Notes under the pieces: generated by a model
Told to the model about the DNA's origin: nothing
What the model saw: only the letters and a program-made list of their open reading frames with translations
Databases searched by the model: none
Assembly (NCBI GenBank): GCA_965206775.1
Contig: CBDBKU010000002.1
Span: 2,728,001-2,792,000, forward strand
Source: VXMF01 sp965206775
GTDB taxonomy: Bacteria > Acidobacteriota > Terriglobia > Bryobacterales > UBA6623
Length of the DNA stretch: 64,000 nt
Direction: 5' to 3'
Position numbers and translations under genes: made by a program
Shown here: positions 26,645 through 35,574 of the stretch, one piece after another
Layout of the letters: every line of letters starts with the position of its first letter
How positions within the stretch are numbered: the stretch's first letter is position 1

Positions 26645-26664
26645 ATGGGCCGAAGCCGGCCCGT
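26645..26664 (+). terminator. tetraloop hairpin after the efflux operon
   Basis: ATGGGCCG (26645-26652) and CGGCCCGT (26657-26664) pair around an AAGC loop, 11 nt after the adaptor stop. No T run follows, so it may act with Rho or only protect the 3' end. Confidence 0.45.
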
Positions 26665-27207
26665 CCCGCGGCCGGTCAAACCGAATCGACCGGTCCCATC
26701 GCTACGGTCGCGCCCAGGCTGCTTCGCCGCTCGATCTCACCGCTTGGTGCGTCACGATCGCAGCAAACGGGCCTCCCGGGGCGAGGTGCCATCGCGACCA
26801 ACGGCCAGCCCGGAGACAGCTGGTCGGGCGTTGAGGAAGGCCAGAGCGGATGGAAGGCAGCAAATCGGGGCGAGACCGACGACATGTCAGGCGCGCCCTG
26901 ACTCGATCTTGGCGGACCGCGTCGGATCCCGCACTCGCTGCCCGAACTCTGAAGACTCCTGACGCGAGTGCCTGAGGATCCGGGGATTCACCCTGCGTGA
27001 GGTGACTCCGACCGAACCTTGACGCCTGGACGGTTCGCTGGAGAAGTGGCTGTCCGCGCTAGAGTGATTGGTGTTCGTCTCGCGAAACCCTCGCTTGGTG
27101 CAATCTTTGTCCCGCCACGCCGTCTGCGCGGATTCGGACGCCAGATCCGACGCGACTTGCCGTGCCAGGCCAGCGGGCAGATTCGCGGGAGTGCGTGGCA
27201 GGCACCG
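26665..27207 (+). other. intergenic region before the NRAMP-like gene
   Basis: About 540 bases. The NRAMP frame stays open upstream to 27019, but that part has no family similarity or ribosome site. I see no gene or clear promoter. Confidence 0.4.
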
Positions 27208-28836
27208 ATGAGTGTCACGGATCCATACACCAGGACACGGGCGGATCACTTGGATCCGCCCCGCGGCATTCGCGCCACGCTGCGACATCTCGGACCGGGC
27301 ATGATCCTTGCCGGTTCGGTGGTCGGTTCCGGCGAGCTAATCGTCACGACCAAGCTCGGCGCTGTCGCCGGTTTCGCATTGCTTTGGTTTGTCATCTTCT
27401 CGTGCTTGGTCAAGGTCGTTGTGCAGGCCGAGCTGGCTCGCCACACGATCGCCAGCGGCCAGACCTTCCTTCGCGTCTTCAACTCGTTGCCCGGCCCTTC
27501 GGGAACGCGGCCCGCTTGGCTGACCCTGCCTTGGATGACGGCCTTCGTGGTCGCTTGCGTGGCGGCCCTGGCGATTTTCGTGCGCTTGGACGAACGATCG
27601 CGCGGCGCGTCCGCCGCGATGTGGCTTTGCGTCGCCGTGCTCGCCACAGCGGTGGCGCTCGCTTGGATCCTTCGCCGCGAGCCCGCACCCGCCGGAGCGG
27701 CAGCCGGCAAAGGCGTGCCCGGCAAGAAGATGAACTGGTTTACATGGCTCTGGCTGACCTCGATGCTTCTCGTATTCGTGAACTCGGGCGCGATCCTGGG
27801 AGGTACCGGGCAGGTTCTCGAGATGGTGTTCCCAGGCGTCCTCGGGGAGGGAGGCGCGAGGTATTGGTCGATTCTCGTGTCCGTCCTCTGCGGAGCTCTT
27901 CTCCTCGGCGGTACGTACGCATCACTGGAAAAGCTGCTGGTGATTCTGGTCTCGACGTTCACGTTGGTCACAGTCGTTTGCACGGGTCTGCTGTATTGGA
28001 CCGATTTCGCCGTCAGCTGGCCGGATCTGGCTTCCGGGCTGTCGCTTGGCGTGCCGCAGCAGCTGACGACGCCTCTGATCCTGACCGCGCTCGCCATGTA
28101 CGCCGGAACTGGGGTGGCGTTCGGGGAGATGTGGAGCTACACATACTGGTGTGTCGAGAAGGGATATGCCCGCCATGTCGGCGAGCCGCAGTCCGGTCCC
28201 GAATGGCAGCACAGGGCGAGGGGCTGGATCCGCGTGATGTACACGGACGCCGGCATGACAATGGTCGTCTACACCGCGAGTACAATTTGCTTCTACCTCC
28301 TTGGCGCCGCGATTCTCCACGCGCAGAAGCTCGATCCGGACGGTCGAGAGACGCTCTCGATTCTGAGTTCGATCTACACGGACGGTCTCGGCAACTGGGC
28401 TGCCGGCCTGTTCATGGTTGGAGCGTTCTTTGTCTTGGTCAGCACGGTGCTTTCGGGGGCCGCTGGAAACAGCCGGATGCTGGCGGACGCGTTGGGCGTC
28501 ATCGGATTGATCGATGTGTCGGACTACTCAGTGCGGATGCGCTTCATCCGTGTCTTCGTCGCAGTGTCCCTGACGCTCTACTGCATCGCCTACTGGCTGT
28601 TCGAGAACCCGCCCAAGATGCTGCTCGTCACCAGTAGCCTGATCGCTGCGGTGATGTATCCCGTGCTAGGGATCGGCACTCTCTACCTCCGCCATCGCGA
28701 GATCCCCCCAGCCATCGCTCCCGGCAGGTCCACGACTGCGTGGCTTTGGGTCTGCGCTCTGGTCCTGGCCGTCGTGTCGCCGGCGGGAATTCTGCTAGCG
28801 ATTGCGATCCAAGCAGGCTGGATACGCTTCGGGTGA
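27208..28836 (+). CDS. divergent NRAMP-family transporter
   Basis: 542 aa from ATG 27208, the first start before the conserved core. About 11-13 membrane segments are visible. The first has the NRAMP-like pattern LGPGMILAGSVVGSGELIVT, but the metal-binding DPGN of canonical Mn/Fe transporters is replaced by GSGE. In the sixth the usual MPH is replaced by GVAFGEMWSYTYW. Between segments 3 and 4 there is an extra stretch of about 80 residues with two added hydrophobic segments (MTAFVVACVAALAIF and MWLCVAVLATAVALAWIL) and a polar linker rich in Ala, Gly and Pro. This belongs to a GSGEL-type subgroup within COG1914-like proteins whose substrate is uncertain. It may not move Mn or Fe. Confidence 0.82.
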   Translation: MSVTDPYTRTRADHLDPPRGIRATLRHLGPGMILAGSVVGSGELIVTTKLGAVAGFALLWFVIFSCLVKVVVQAELARHTIASGQTFLRVFNSLPGPSGTRPAWLTLPWMTAFVVACVAALAIFVRLDERSRGASAAMWLCVAVLATAVALAWILRREPAPAGAAAGKGVPGKKMNWFTWLWLTSMLLVFVNSGAILGGTGQVLEMVFPGVLGEGGARYWSILVSVLCGALLLGGTYASLEKLLVILVSTFTLVTVVCTGLLYWTDFAVSWPDLASGLSLGVPQQLTTPLILTALAMYAGTGVAFGEMWSYTYWCVEKGYARHVGEPQSGPEWQHRARGWIRVMYTDAGMTMVVYTASTICFYLLGAAILHAQKLDPDGRETLSILSSIYTDGLGNWAAGLFMVGAFFVLVSTVLSGAAGNSRMLADALGVIGLIDVSDYSVRMRFIRVFVAVSLTLYCIAYWLFENPPKMLLVTSSLIAAVMYPVLGIGTLYLRHREIPPAIAPGRSTTAWLWVCALVLAVVSPAGILLAIAIQAGWIRFG

Positions 28837-29370
28837 TGGCTGAATCGGGATCGCGAAGGATTCCCCAGTCGGACCGAGCCCACTTACGACACTCCTCGCC
28901 GTTGATCCCTGCCAGCCAGTCCTCTGGCGGGTCTTATTGACCGCCGACCGGCTCGAAGATGTCCTCCATGGACTTCGAAGGGCGCGGAATGCGCGGTATC
29001 GGGAAGGGTGTTTGGACAGGCAGGTCACCTGTCCAGCATCCTCTGGGCAGCAGGTCGGTTACCCGTGCACAGCCTTGAAGGATCGCCCCGGCGTACGGCG
29101 CATCGGTCACGCCGTGTTGCCGAAACCGGCCGGGTTCGCCCAGCGCTGCGATCGCAGCCAAGGCCACGAGCACAATCAGCAGCGCCCGCCGGGCTTTCCG
29201 CGCTTCCATCACGAATTTGCTCGCCGACGATTTCGAATTCAACTCGAACCGCCGTGTCGCCACCCCACTGTAGGGTTCGGGGTGCGTTGCGTCAACCTAC
29301 GCGGCGGTCGCTCTTCTTGACCCGCGTCCTCTCGCGAATCGGGCGGTTCAGCCAATCCGGCCGGTGCGGG
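28837..29370 (+). other. intergenic region between convergent genes
   Basis: Apart from the doubtful small minus-strand frame at 28934-29209, nothing is recognised between the NRAMP-like gene and the end of the UxuA-like gene. Confidence 0.35.
28934..29209 (-). CDS. possible small secreted or anchored protein
   Basis: 91 aa from ATG 29209; GTG 29263 would give 109 aa. The N-terminus MEARKARRALLIVLVALAAIAALG looks like a signal peptide or anchor. The rest is Pro-rich (PVQTPFPIPRIPRPSKSMED) with two Cys. No family is recognised. It lies in an otherwise empty gap downstream of the UxuA-like gene on the same strand, and may be chance. Confidence 0.3.
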   Translation of the reverse strand: MEARKARRALLIVLVALAAIAALGEPGRFRQHGVTDAPYAGAILQGCARVTDLLPRGCWTGDLPVQTPFPIPRIPRPSKSMEDIFEPVGGQ

Positions 29371-30387
29371 CTACGCCTCCACCGCCGCAATAAGCGCTTG
29401 AATGTACCCGGCTGTCCAAGCACGGCCCCGGTGGCACCAATCGCCGTCGCCTACCATGCGGGGCACGTGGTCGGGAATGATGAATCCGTTGAATCCGACC
29501 CGCTTGAGCGCCCGAATCGATTCGACTGGATCGCAGTTGCCGTCGCCCAAGTAGCATTCCGTGAAGTCGTCAACAGGACCTTGGACGTCGCGGAAATGCA
29601 CGTAGAAGATCTTGCCGCGCTCGCCGAAGTACCGGATCGCATCGTTCACGCCCTCTCCGGCTCGCATTTCCGACCAGCATCCGTGACAGAAGTCGAGACC
29701 GTGCATCGGACTGTCGAAGGTCTCCATCGCTCGGCGGAAATTATCGAAGTTGCGGAACACCCGGCCTATACCGCCGAGGGAAGGTACCGGCGGGTCGTCA
29801 GGATGGAGCGCCAGCCTCAGGCCGACCTCCTCGCAGGCCGGAAGGATCCGCTCCAGGTACCAGCAATAGTGCTCCCAGATTTCGTCCTCGGAATACTCCC
29901 GGTCCACCGGGGAGCCCGCCCAGATCGAGTAGCTGCCCCCGTCACCGGCCTTGACCGACCTAGCCGTCTCCATGCGGAACGACGTCGCTTGCGCGCCTCC
30001 GCGCACCGGCGTGTCCTCCGCGGTGCGCCAAACTCCAGCTGGCATGAAGGCATAGCCGAGGAAGGGGATGCCGGCACGCGCGACGTTGCGGATCGTGTAG
30101 ACCATGTTGTCCAGCTGCCGTTCCCGGCCTTCCTGTCCCAGCATGATGCGATCGTAGAATCCCCTGGGCACGTTTTCGATCGCCATCAGGCGGAGTTGGG
30201 CCTGCTCGGCTTGCGCGACCAGGCTGGCCAGGTCCTCGTACTCCCATCGCGATTCCCCCGGCAGCGCCGGCGTATTCAACTGGAAGTCGTCGCAGCCGCA
30301 CTGCTTGATGAATTGGAGCCTGGACGCCGTGATTTCTTGAAACTGCCCGAGGCCTACCCGCATCGGCAGGCTATCGATATCGATCAT
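29371..30387 (-). CDS. mannonate dehydratase-like (UxuA-type) TIM-barrel protein
   Basis: 338 aa from ATG 30387, with a strong GGAGGGG just upstream that decides the start over a 46-codon longer frame. Sequence features are those of the UxuA/xylose-isomerase-like barrel: LALHPDDPPVPSLGGIGRVF, LDFCHGCWSEMRAG, GKIFYVHFRDVQG, GDGNCDPVESIRAL and IPDHVPRM, which supply His, Asp, Cys and Glu ligands for a divalent metal. UxuA converts D-mannonate to 2-keto-3-deoxygluconate in hexuronate catabolism. Whether this copy does so is an inference, because no UxaC, UxuB or KDG kinase lies nearby. It is divergent from an M81 peptidase gene with 88 nt between starts, so they may share a control region. Confidence 0.82.
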   Translation of the reverse strand: MIDIDSLPMRVGLGQFQEITASRLQFIKQCGCDDFQLNTPALPGESRWEYEDLASLVAQAEQAQLRLMAIENVPRGFYDRIMLGQEGRERQLDNMVYTIRNVARAGIPFLGYAFMPAGVWRTAEDTPVRGGAQATSFRMETARSVKAGDGGSYSIWAGSPVDREYSEDEIWEHYCWYLERILPACEEVGLRLALHPDDPPVPSLGGIGRVFRNFDNFRRAMETFDSPMHGLDFCHGCWSEMRAGEGVNDAIRYFGERGKIFYVHFRDVQGPVDDFTECYLGDGNCDPVESIRALKRVGFNGFIIPDHVPRMVGDGDWCHRGRAWTAGYIQALIAAVEA

Positions 30388-30463
30388 GTTCCCCTCCGCC
30401 CTGTCGCCGGAATCCAGACTACCCGGGCCGAATTCCTTGATACGGGAGTATAGCCGTTTCGCT

Positions 30464-30469
30464 GATAAT
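30464..30469 (+). promoter_or_regulatory. -10-like box placed for a leaderless M81 transcript
   Basis: GATAAT ends 6 nt before the GTG at 30476, the spacing expected when transcription starts at the first base of the start codon. There is no ribosome site before the GTG. A TTGATA at 30437-30442 is too far (21 bp) to be a good -35. Confidence 0.45.
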
Positions 30470-30475
30470 CGGTCC

Positions 30476-31972
30476 GTGTTCAGGATTCTAGTAGCGGAAT
30501 GCAAGCAGGAGGTTTCCTCGTTCAATCCGGTCCCGAGCCGTTACGGAGATTTCGCAGTCCGGCATGGGTCCGGGATCTTCGACTATCACGCCGCTGCGAG
30601 GGAGGAGGTCGGGGGTGCGCTTAGCGCGTTCGCGGCCGGAGCCCGCTACGAACCGATTCCGACCTACAGCGCGAAGGCAATCACGTCAGGCGGGACTCTG
30701 AGCGCGGCCGATTTCGAGCGAATCGCGGATGAATTCCTCGATGGCTTGCGTCGAGCCCTCCCGGCAAGCGGAGCCTACTTCGCATTGCACGGCGCGATGG
30801 CGGCGGAAGGAGAATGCGACCCCGAAGGATACCTGCTTGAAGAGGCTAGGAAGATCGTCGGGGAGCAGATCCCCATCGTCGTGTCGCTGGATCTCCATGC
30901 GATACTCACGAGCCGCATGCTTCGGCACAGCGACGCGATCGTCGCGTATCACACCTATCCGCACGTGGATTTCTACGAGACCGGCGTGCGTGCGGCGCGG
31001 CTGCTTTCGCGAATTCTCGACGGCGGAGCTCGCCCTGTGACCGCTCGGGTGAAGATTCCCGCGCTTGTCCGAGGCGACGAGCTGATCACCGCCACCGGAA
31101 GTTTCGGAGACGTGATTCGGATGGCACGCGACTTCGAGGGAGATCCTCGTGGCCTGTCTGCCGGCGTGATCATCGGGAATCCGTTCACCGACGTACCCGG
31201 CCTGCGTTCCAACAGCTTAGCTGTCACCAACGGGGACCGCGATTTGGCGGGTCGCTGCGCGGTGGAACTAGCGACGCAGATGTGGGCGCGCCGGAGTGCC
31301 ATGCAGGCGTCTCTCATTGGCATCCGGGAAGCCGTGAGGCTCGCTGGGCGCACTCGCGGGACATCCGTCCTCATGGACGCTGCGGACGCGACGAGTTCAG
31401 GTGCTTCCGGGGACAGCAACGCAATTCTCCGGGAAGCTGTGGAAGCCGGATTCCTAGGCAGCGTGCTTGCGCCGATCGTGGACCCCGGAGCGGTCAGGGA
31501 CGCGTTCGCGGCGGGCGTCGGCAGCACCGTGCGAACCACCGTCGGCGGAGCGCTCGATCCCGGTCGCTTCGATCCCCTGCCTATCGAGGCGCGGGTCAAG
31601 CTCCTGTCGGACGGCGAATTCCGGAGCGAGTCCTTCGGGAGCCGCTGGTCAGCCGGGCCCACCGCCGTGCTCGAGAGCGGCAGCCATGTCGTTGTCGCGT
31701 CAAGCCGGGCCGTGCACCTCTACGACAGGGCCCTGTTCCTCTCCCACGGCCAGGATCCGAAGCGGTTCGACTTGGTTGTTGTGAAGTCCCCCCACTGCGA
31801 ACCGCACATGTATCGCGATTGGTGCGGTCGATTGATCAACGTCGACGGACCCGGTGCCACAAGTGCAAATCTCTCCTCGTTGGGTCATGTGAAGTGTCCC
31901 CGCCCGATCTTCCCACTGGACCAGTGCGTAGAACTTCGACCTGAAGTGGAAGTGTTTCAGAGGGACCGGTGA
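30476..31972 (+). CDS. M81-family metallopeptidase (MlrC-like), cytoplasmic
   Basis: 498 aa from GTG 30476, where the family core begins (FRILVAECKQEVSSFNP); the open frame extends 90 nt upstream but that region overlaps the divergent leader. M81/MlrC proteins are zinc enzymes first described in linear microcystin breakdown, though most act on unknown peptides or amides. Visible motifs are LHGAMAAEGECDPEGYL, SLDLHAILT and AYHTYPHVDFYETG, providing metal-binding Asp/His, then DAADATSSGASGDSN in the second domain (the C-terminal MlrC domain with DxxDNxGGGxxGD-like loop). There is no signal peptide. A second M81 gene with a signal peptide follows at 32376, so the pair could process one substrate on both sides of the membrane. 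Confidence 0.85.
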   Translation: MFRILVAECKQEVSSFNPVPSRYGDFAVRHGSGIFDYHAAAREEVGGALSAFAAGARYEPIPTYSAKAITSGGTLSAADFERIADEFLDGLRRALPASGAYFALHGAMAAEGECDPEGYLLEEARKIVGEQIPIVVSLDLHAILTSRMLRHSDAIVAYHTYPHVDFYETGVRAARLLSRILDGGARPVTARVKIPALVRGDELITATGSFGDVIRMARDFEGDPRGLSAGVIIGNPFTDVPGLRSNSLAVTNGDRDLAGRCAVELATQMWARRSAMQASLIGIREAVRLAGRTRGTSVLMDAADATSSGASGDSNAILREAVEAGFLGSVLAPIVDPGAVRDAFAAGVGSTVRTTVGGALDPGRFDPLPIEARVKLLSDGEFRSESFGSRWSAGPTAVLESGSHVVVASSRAVHLYDRALFLSHGQDPKRFDLVVVKSPHCEPHMYRDWCGRLINVDGPGATSANLSSLGHVKCPRPIFPLDQCVELRPEVEVFQRDR

Positions 31973-32375
31973 TTCATGGATCGCATTCGTCCTTGGGAGG
32001 CTGGAGCAGGGAGGCATGAAAACGTCGCCCGGGATCGCCCCGCATGTCTTGGCAGCGTGCTGCTCGAGAGAGCGGACCTGCTTCCAAGCCCGATGGACAG
32101 GCTCCGATGGTTGCGAAAAGGATAGCGAGCGCCAGCACACACAGTCGCTTGACCTGGAGTCAAGGTCCTTCCCACGGCCCGCCGAATCCTCTAGAATCGT
32201 CGAAGCCGCGCGCCTGTCGGTGTCGATTGCCCACAGAGACGGCGGTCTTGTCATGCCTGACTTGATAGCACCGGGCAATGTGGCGGAGCGCATCAAGGAA
32301 GGGGCGCGTCTCGCAGCCGCGCGCTACGGGAAACCGGTTGCCCGGGGGGCGGGGAGTGACCCAGCGCCCTTAGCC
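31973..32375 (+). other. intergenic region between the two M81 genes
   Basis: About 400 bases. No gene is recognised. A short minus-strand frame with a hydrophobic start (VLALAILFATIGAC) follows a stop codon directly and has only GTG/CTG starts, so I do not call it. Confidence 0.4.
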
Positions 32376-33944
32376 ATGGTAGTGGGAGACCCGCGAATTG
32401 CCAGAAAGGTGTTCCTCGTGCTGTTTGCAGCTGCCTTGTCGCTTTACGGCCAAGCCATGAAACCACGCATTGCCGTCGGCGGGATTCTTCACGAATCCAA
32501 CACCTTCTCGTCAGACCTCACTCAACTCGATGACTTCCGCGGGAGGTCGCTTCGGCGCGGAGACGAGATCCGAGACGAGTTTGCCGATTCCCAGCATGAG
32601 GTCGGCGGCTACATCGAGGGAGCGGAGATACACGGTCTCGATCTCTTATACACAGTCGTCGCCAGTGCGACGCCTGCAGGGCCGGTGACCGACCGTGCCC
32701 TTGACACTCTGACATCCGAACTCATCGAACGCTTGAGGCAGGCGGGGCCCGTCGACGGTCTTTTGCTGGCATTGCACGGGGCGATGGTCGTCGAGAGCCA
32801 TCCCGACGGGGACGCGGAAGTGTTGCGCCGACTGCGGAAATCGCTTGGCGACGAGTTGCCGATCGTCGTCACCCACGATGCCCACGCCAACGTGGCGCCG
32901 GAGGAAGTCGAGTTGTCGACTGCACTGGTGATTTACAAGGAAGTTCCCCACGTGGACCAGCGCGAGCGCGGAATCCACGCAGCCGAGATCATGGCGAAGA
33001 TCGTCAAGAACGGAGTCAGGCCTGCCCAGGCCATCGAGAAGCCTCCACTGCTCTACAACATCCTTTTCCACAACACCAACCGCGAGCCCATGCTTCCCTT
33101 GGTTCAGGAGGCGCGCCGCCTCGAGAGGGCGAATCCGAGGATCTTGGGGGTAAGCGTCCCGGTGGGCTATCAGTACTCAGATGTGCCTCACATGGGTCCC
33201 AGCGTCGTCGTTGTCACGGACGGTGATCCCGAGCTTGCGCAAACGGAGGCCAAGCGACTCGCCAGCATGATGTGGGAACACCGCAAGGTGATGAAGCTGG
33301 ATCTGCCGAATCCCGCCGAGGCCGTCAGGAGTGCCTTGGCCGAGCCGAATACACCAGTGGTTCTGGTGGAGATGGGTGACAACATCGGAGGAGGGTCGGC
33401 CGGCGATAGCACGGCGATCCTCGAAGAACTCGTCAAGCAGGGCGCGCGAGGTTATGTGTCGGCGATGTTCGACCCTGAGGCGGTTCAGCATGCCGTGGCG
33501 GTGGGGATCGGCGGCGATTTTGACCGGGCGGTCGGTGGCAAAAGCGATGGCCTGCACGGGGCGCCCGTTCGGATTCGGGGTGAAGTCAAGCTCCTCTATG
33601 ACGGTCAGTACGTCGAGACGGCGATTCGCCACGGTGGCCGCCGCTATCTCGACCAGGGCCTCACTGCCGTGATCCATGCGGAAGGGTCCACCCAGGATCT
33701 CCCGAACGTGGTGTTGATCAACAGCAAGAGGCACACGCCTTTCAGCCTGGGCCAGCTCACTAGCGCTGGAATCGTTCCGGAGCGCCAGAAGATCTTGGTA
33801 GTGAAGGCGGCAGTCGCATTCCGCGCCGCCTACGAGCCGATCGCGGGCACCATCATCGAAGTTGATACGCCCGGCCTAACCGCTGTGAATCCGAATCGGT
33901 TCACCTACAAGCGGGCTCGCCCGGACCTGTTCGGGATTCGCTAG
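32376..33944 (+). CDS. M81-family metallopeptidase (MlrC-like), exported
   Basis: 522 aa from ATG 32376; a GTG at 32409 with AGAAAGG before it is a good alternative and would give a tighter signal peptide (VFLVLFAAALSLYGQ). The mature protein starts with KPRIAVGGILHESNTFS, the M81 hallmark. LALHGAMVVESHPDGD, VTHDAHANVAPEE and IYKEVPHVDQRERG carry the likely metal ligands, and VEMGDNIGGGSAGDST is the conserved glycine-rich loop of the second domain. It resembles the upstream M81 protein in architecture, but it retains the canonical HESNTFS and DNIGGGSAGDS motifs that the first copy has altered. It is expected in the periplasm. The physiological substrate is unknown. Confidence 0.87.
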   Translation: MVVGDPRIARKVFLVLFAAALSLYGQAMKPRIAVGGILHESNTFSSDLTQLDDFRGRSLRRGDEIRDEFADSQHEVGGYIEGAEIHGLDLLYTVVASATPAGPVTDRALDTLTSELIERLRQAGPVDGLLLALHGAMVVESHPDGDAEVLRRLRKSLGDELPIVVTHDAHANVAPEEVELSTALVIYKEVPHVDQRERGIHAAEIMAKIVKNGVRPAQAIEKPPLLYNILFHNTNREPMLPLVQEARRLERANPRILGVSVPVGYQYSDVPHMGPSVVVVTDGDPELAQTEAKRLASMMWEHRKVMKLDLPNPAEAVRSALAEPNTPVVLVEMGDNIGGGSAGDSTAILEELVKQGARGYVSAMFDPEAVQHAVAVGIGGDFDRAVGGKSDGLHGAPVRIRGEVKLLYDGQYVETAIRHGGRRYLDQGLTAVIHAEGSTQDLPNVVLINSKRHTPFSLGQLTSAGIVPERQKILVVKAAVAFRAAYEPIAGTIIEVDTPGLTAVNPNRFTYKRARPDLFGIR

Positions 33945-34070
33945 GCCCTTCGCTTGTGCGGCTCGGCCCCGGTTCAGCCGCTGCAATGCCGTACCTTCGC
34001 ATAAGTGGGCCGGGGACGGCCGGAGATTGCGTCCGGACTCTCGAGGCAACGCGATTCTCAGCCGGTCTTG

Positions 34071-35402
34071 TCAGAGCCCGCTCATGCTCTCGAATACACG
34101 GTCAACTGCGGCGATCGACTCGTCGATGTCAGCACTCGTGTGCGCCGCAGACACGTAGAACCGTCCGTCGGGCAACAAGTAAAGTCCCTCGCCGAGGGCG
34201 CCTCGAAGGAATTCATCGAGTCGCTGCCGGTCATCGCGGAACGTGTCGCGGTACTCCCAGAGCTCGGGATCGCGCGTGAAGTGGATTGCGAACGCTGCTC
34301 CGAAGCCTGCTACCACCACAGTCCGGCCATGTCGTGCGGCTGACCGGCGGATCCCATCGATCAGCCGTTCGCCCGCCTGGTTGGCGCGCTTCAGCGCCTC
34401 CGCGTTGTTTTCGGCGATCACCTCGAGGCAAGCGTCCGTGGCGGCCAGCGACAGTGGATTTCCATTGAACGTCCCCCCGAAAGCCACTTTGCCTCGAGCC
34501 AGTTGGTCTAGGATCTCCGCCCGTCCCGCCACGGCACTAATCGGCGCTCCCCCGCCAAGCGCCTTGCCCAGCGTCGCGATGTCGGGCGTCACTGCGAATG
34601 CCTGCTGGGCCCCGCCCGGGGCGATGCGGAAGCCGGTTATCACTTCATCGAAGATCAGCAATGCTCCGGAGCGGTCGCAGGCTTCGCGCACAGCGTCCAG
34701 ATAGCCACGTCGGGGCATGAGGCACCCGCTGTTGCACAGCACCGGTTCCATCACGACTGCGGCGATCTCCCCCTGGCGACGTTGCAACAGCATCTCCAGC
34801 GCCGATATATCGTTCCAGCGCGCAACGACGACGTTGTCGACAGAGTTGGCGGCTTGGCCGCCCGATCCCAGCAGGACGTTGGGGAACTGTCGAGCGCCTA
34901 CTTGCTCGGGCGGGGGCTTGTAGCTGATCAGTGCTGAATCCATCCATCCGTGGTAGTGTCCTTCGAACTTCAGGACAAGCGGTCGGCCGGAGTGCGCCCG
35001 CGCCAGGCGGAAGGCCAGCTGCAGGGCCTCGCTGCCGCTGGACGTCAGGGCAACCTTTTCTGCGCACGGGACAAGCCGTCGGATTGTTTCTCCGACCTGA
35101 GGTTCCAGCTCGTGCTGGGCGCCGTAGTTGTGAGGTTTGGCGGCTGCGCCAGTCAGCGCATCAACGATTCTGGGATGCTTGTGCCCGAGAATCAACGGTC
35201 CCCAGGCAAGCGCGAAGTCGATGTACTCATTGCCGTCGACATCCCACAATCGGGCTCCGCTACCATCCGCGAAGTACAACGGCTCGGGGAGTTTGGCGCG
35301 GAACGGACTGCTCACGCCCCCCGGCAGGGTTTGGCGGGCCCGATCCAGCAGCTGACGCGACTTGCGATACTTTTCTGTCACGGATTCGACTACGCGGCCC
35401 AT
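34071..35402 (-). CDS. class III aminotransferase, glutamate-1-semialdehyde aminomutase-like
   Basis: 443 aa from ATG 35402. It is PLP-dependent: LTSSGSEALQLAFRLARA binds the phosphate, HYHGWMDSALIS is the family's HGWHD-like region, LIFDEVITGFR contains the cofactor-contacting Asp, and TPDIATLGKALGGGAPISAV holds the Schiff-base Lys. Overall similarity is to HemL (LPGGVSSPFRA start, DVDGNEYIDFALAWGPLILGH). True HemL makes 5-aminolevulinate. Many HemL-like paralogues are other aminomutases or transaminases, and no other heme-synthesis gene is near, so I keep the broader name. It converges on the exported M81 gene. Confidence 0.85.
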   Translation of the reverse strand: MGRVVESVTEKYRKSRQLLDRARQTLPGGVSSPFRAKLPEPLYFADGSGARLWDVDGNEYIDFALAWGPLILGHKHPRIVDALTGAAAKPHNYGAQHELEPQVGETIRRLVPCAEKVALTSSGSEALQLAFRLARAHSGRPLVLKFEGHYHGWMDSALISYKPPPEQVGARQFPNVLLGSGGQAANSVDNVVVARWNDISALEMLLQRRQGEIAAVVMEPVLCNSGCLMPRRGYLDAVREACDRSGALLIFDEVITGFRIAPGGAQQAFAVTPDIATLGKALGGGAPISAVAGRAEILDQLARGKVAFGGTFNGNPLSLAATDACLEVIAENNAEALKRANQAGERLIDGIRRSAARHGRTVVVAGFGAAFAIHFTRDPELWEYRDTFRDDRQRLDEFLRGALGEGLYLLPDGRFYVSAAHTSADIDESIAAVDRVFESMSGL

Positions 35403-35574
35403 CGCGGGAGACCGCACAGGCGCTCGCCAATTGCTGTAACGACCATGCGGGCAGAGTGCGTGGGATAGAGCATCAGGGCAGAGCCTTGGCGTCAGGGGGC
35501 AGGACGCGCCCATCGTACATCAGCTTGTGCTCCCCCTCGCCGCGGCATCGCAACCGCTCGGACAGTTCTTGGAG

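Noticed and set aside
31973..32296. Minus-strand mini-ORF with a signal-like hydrophobic start
   Set aside because: A stop codon directly precedes it, only GTG or CTG starts are available and no promoter or ribosome site is visible.
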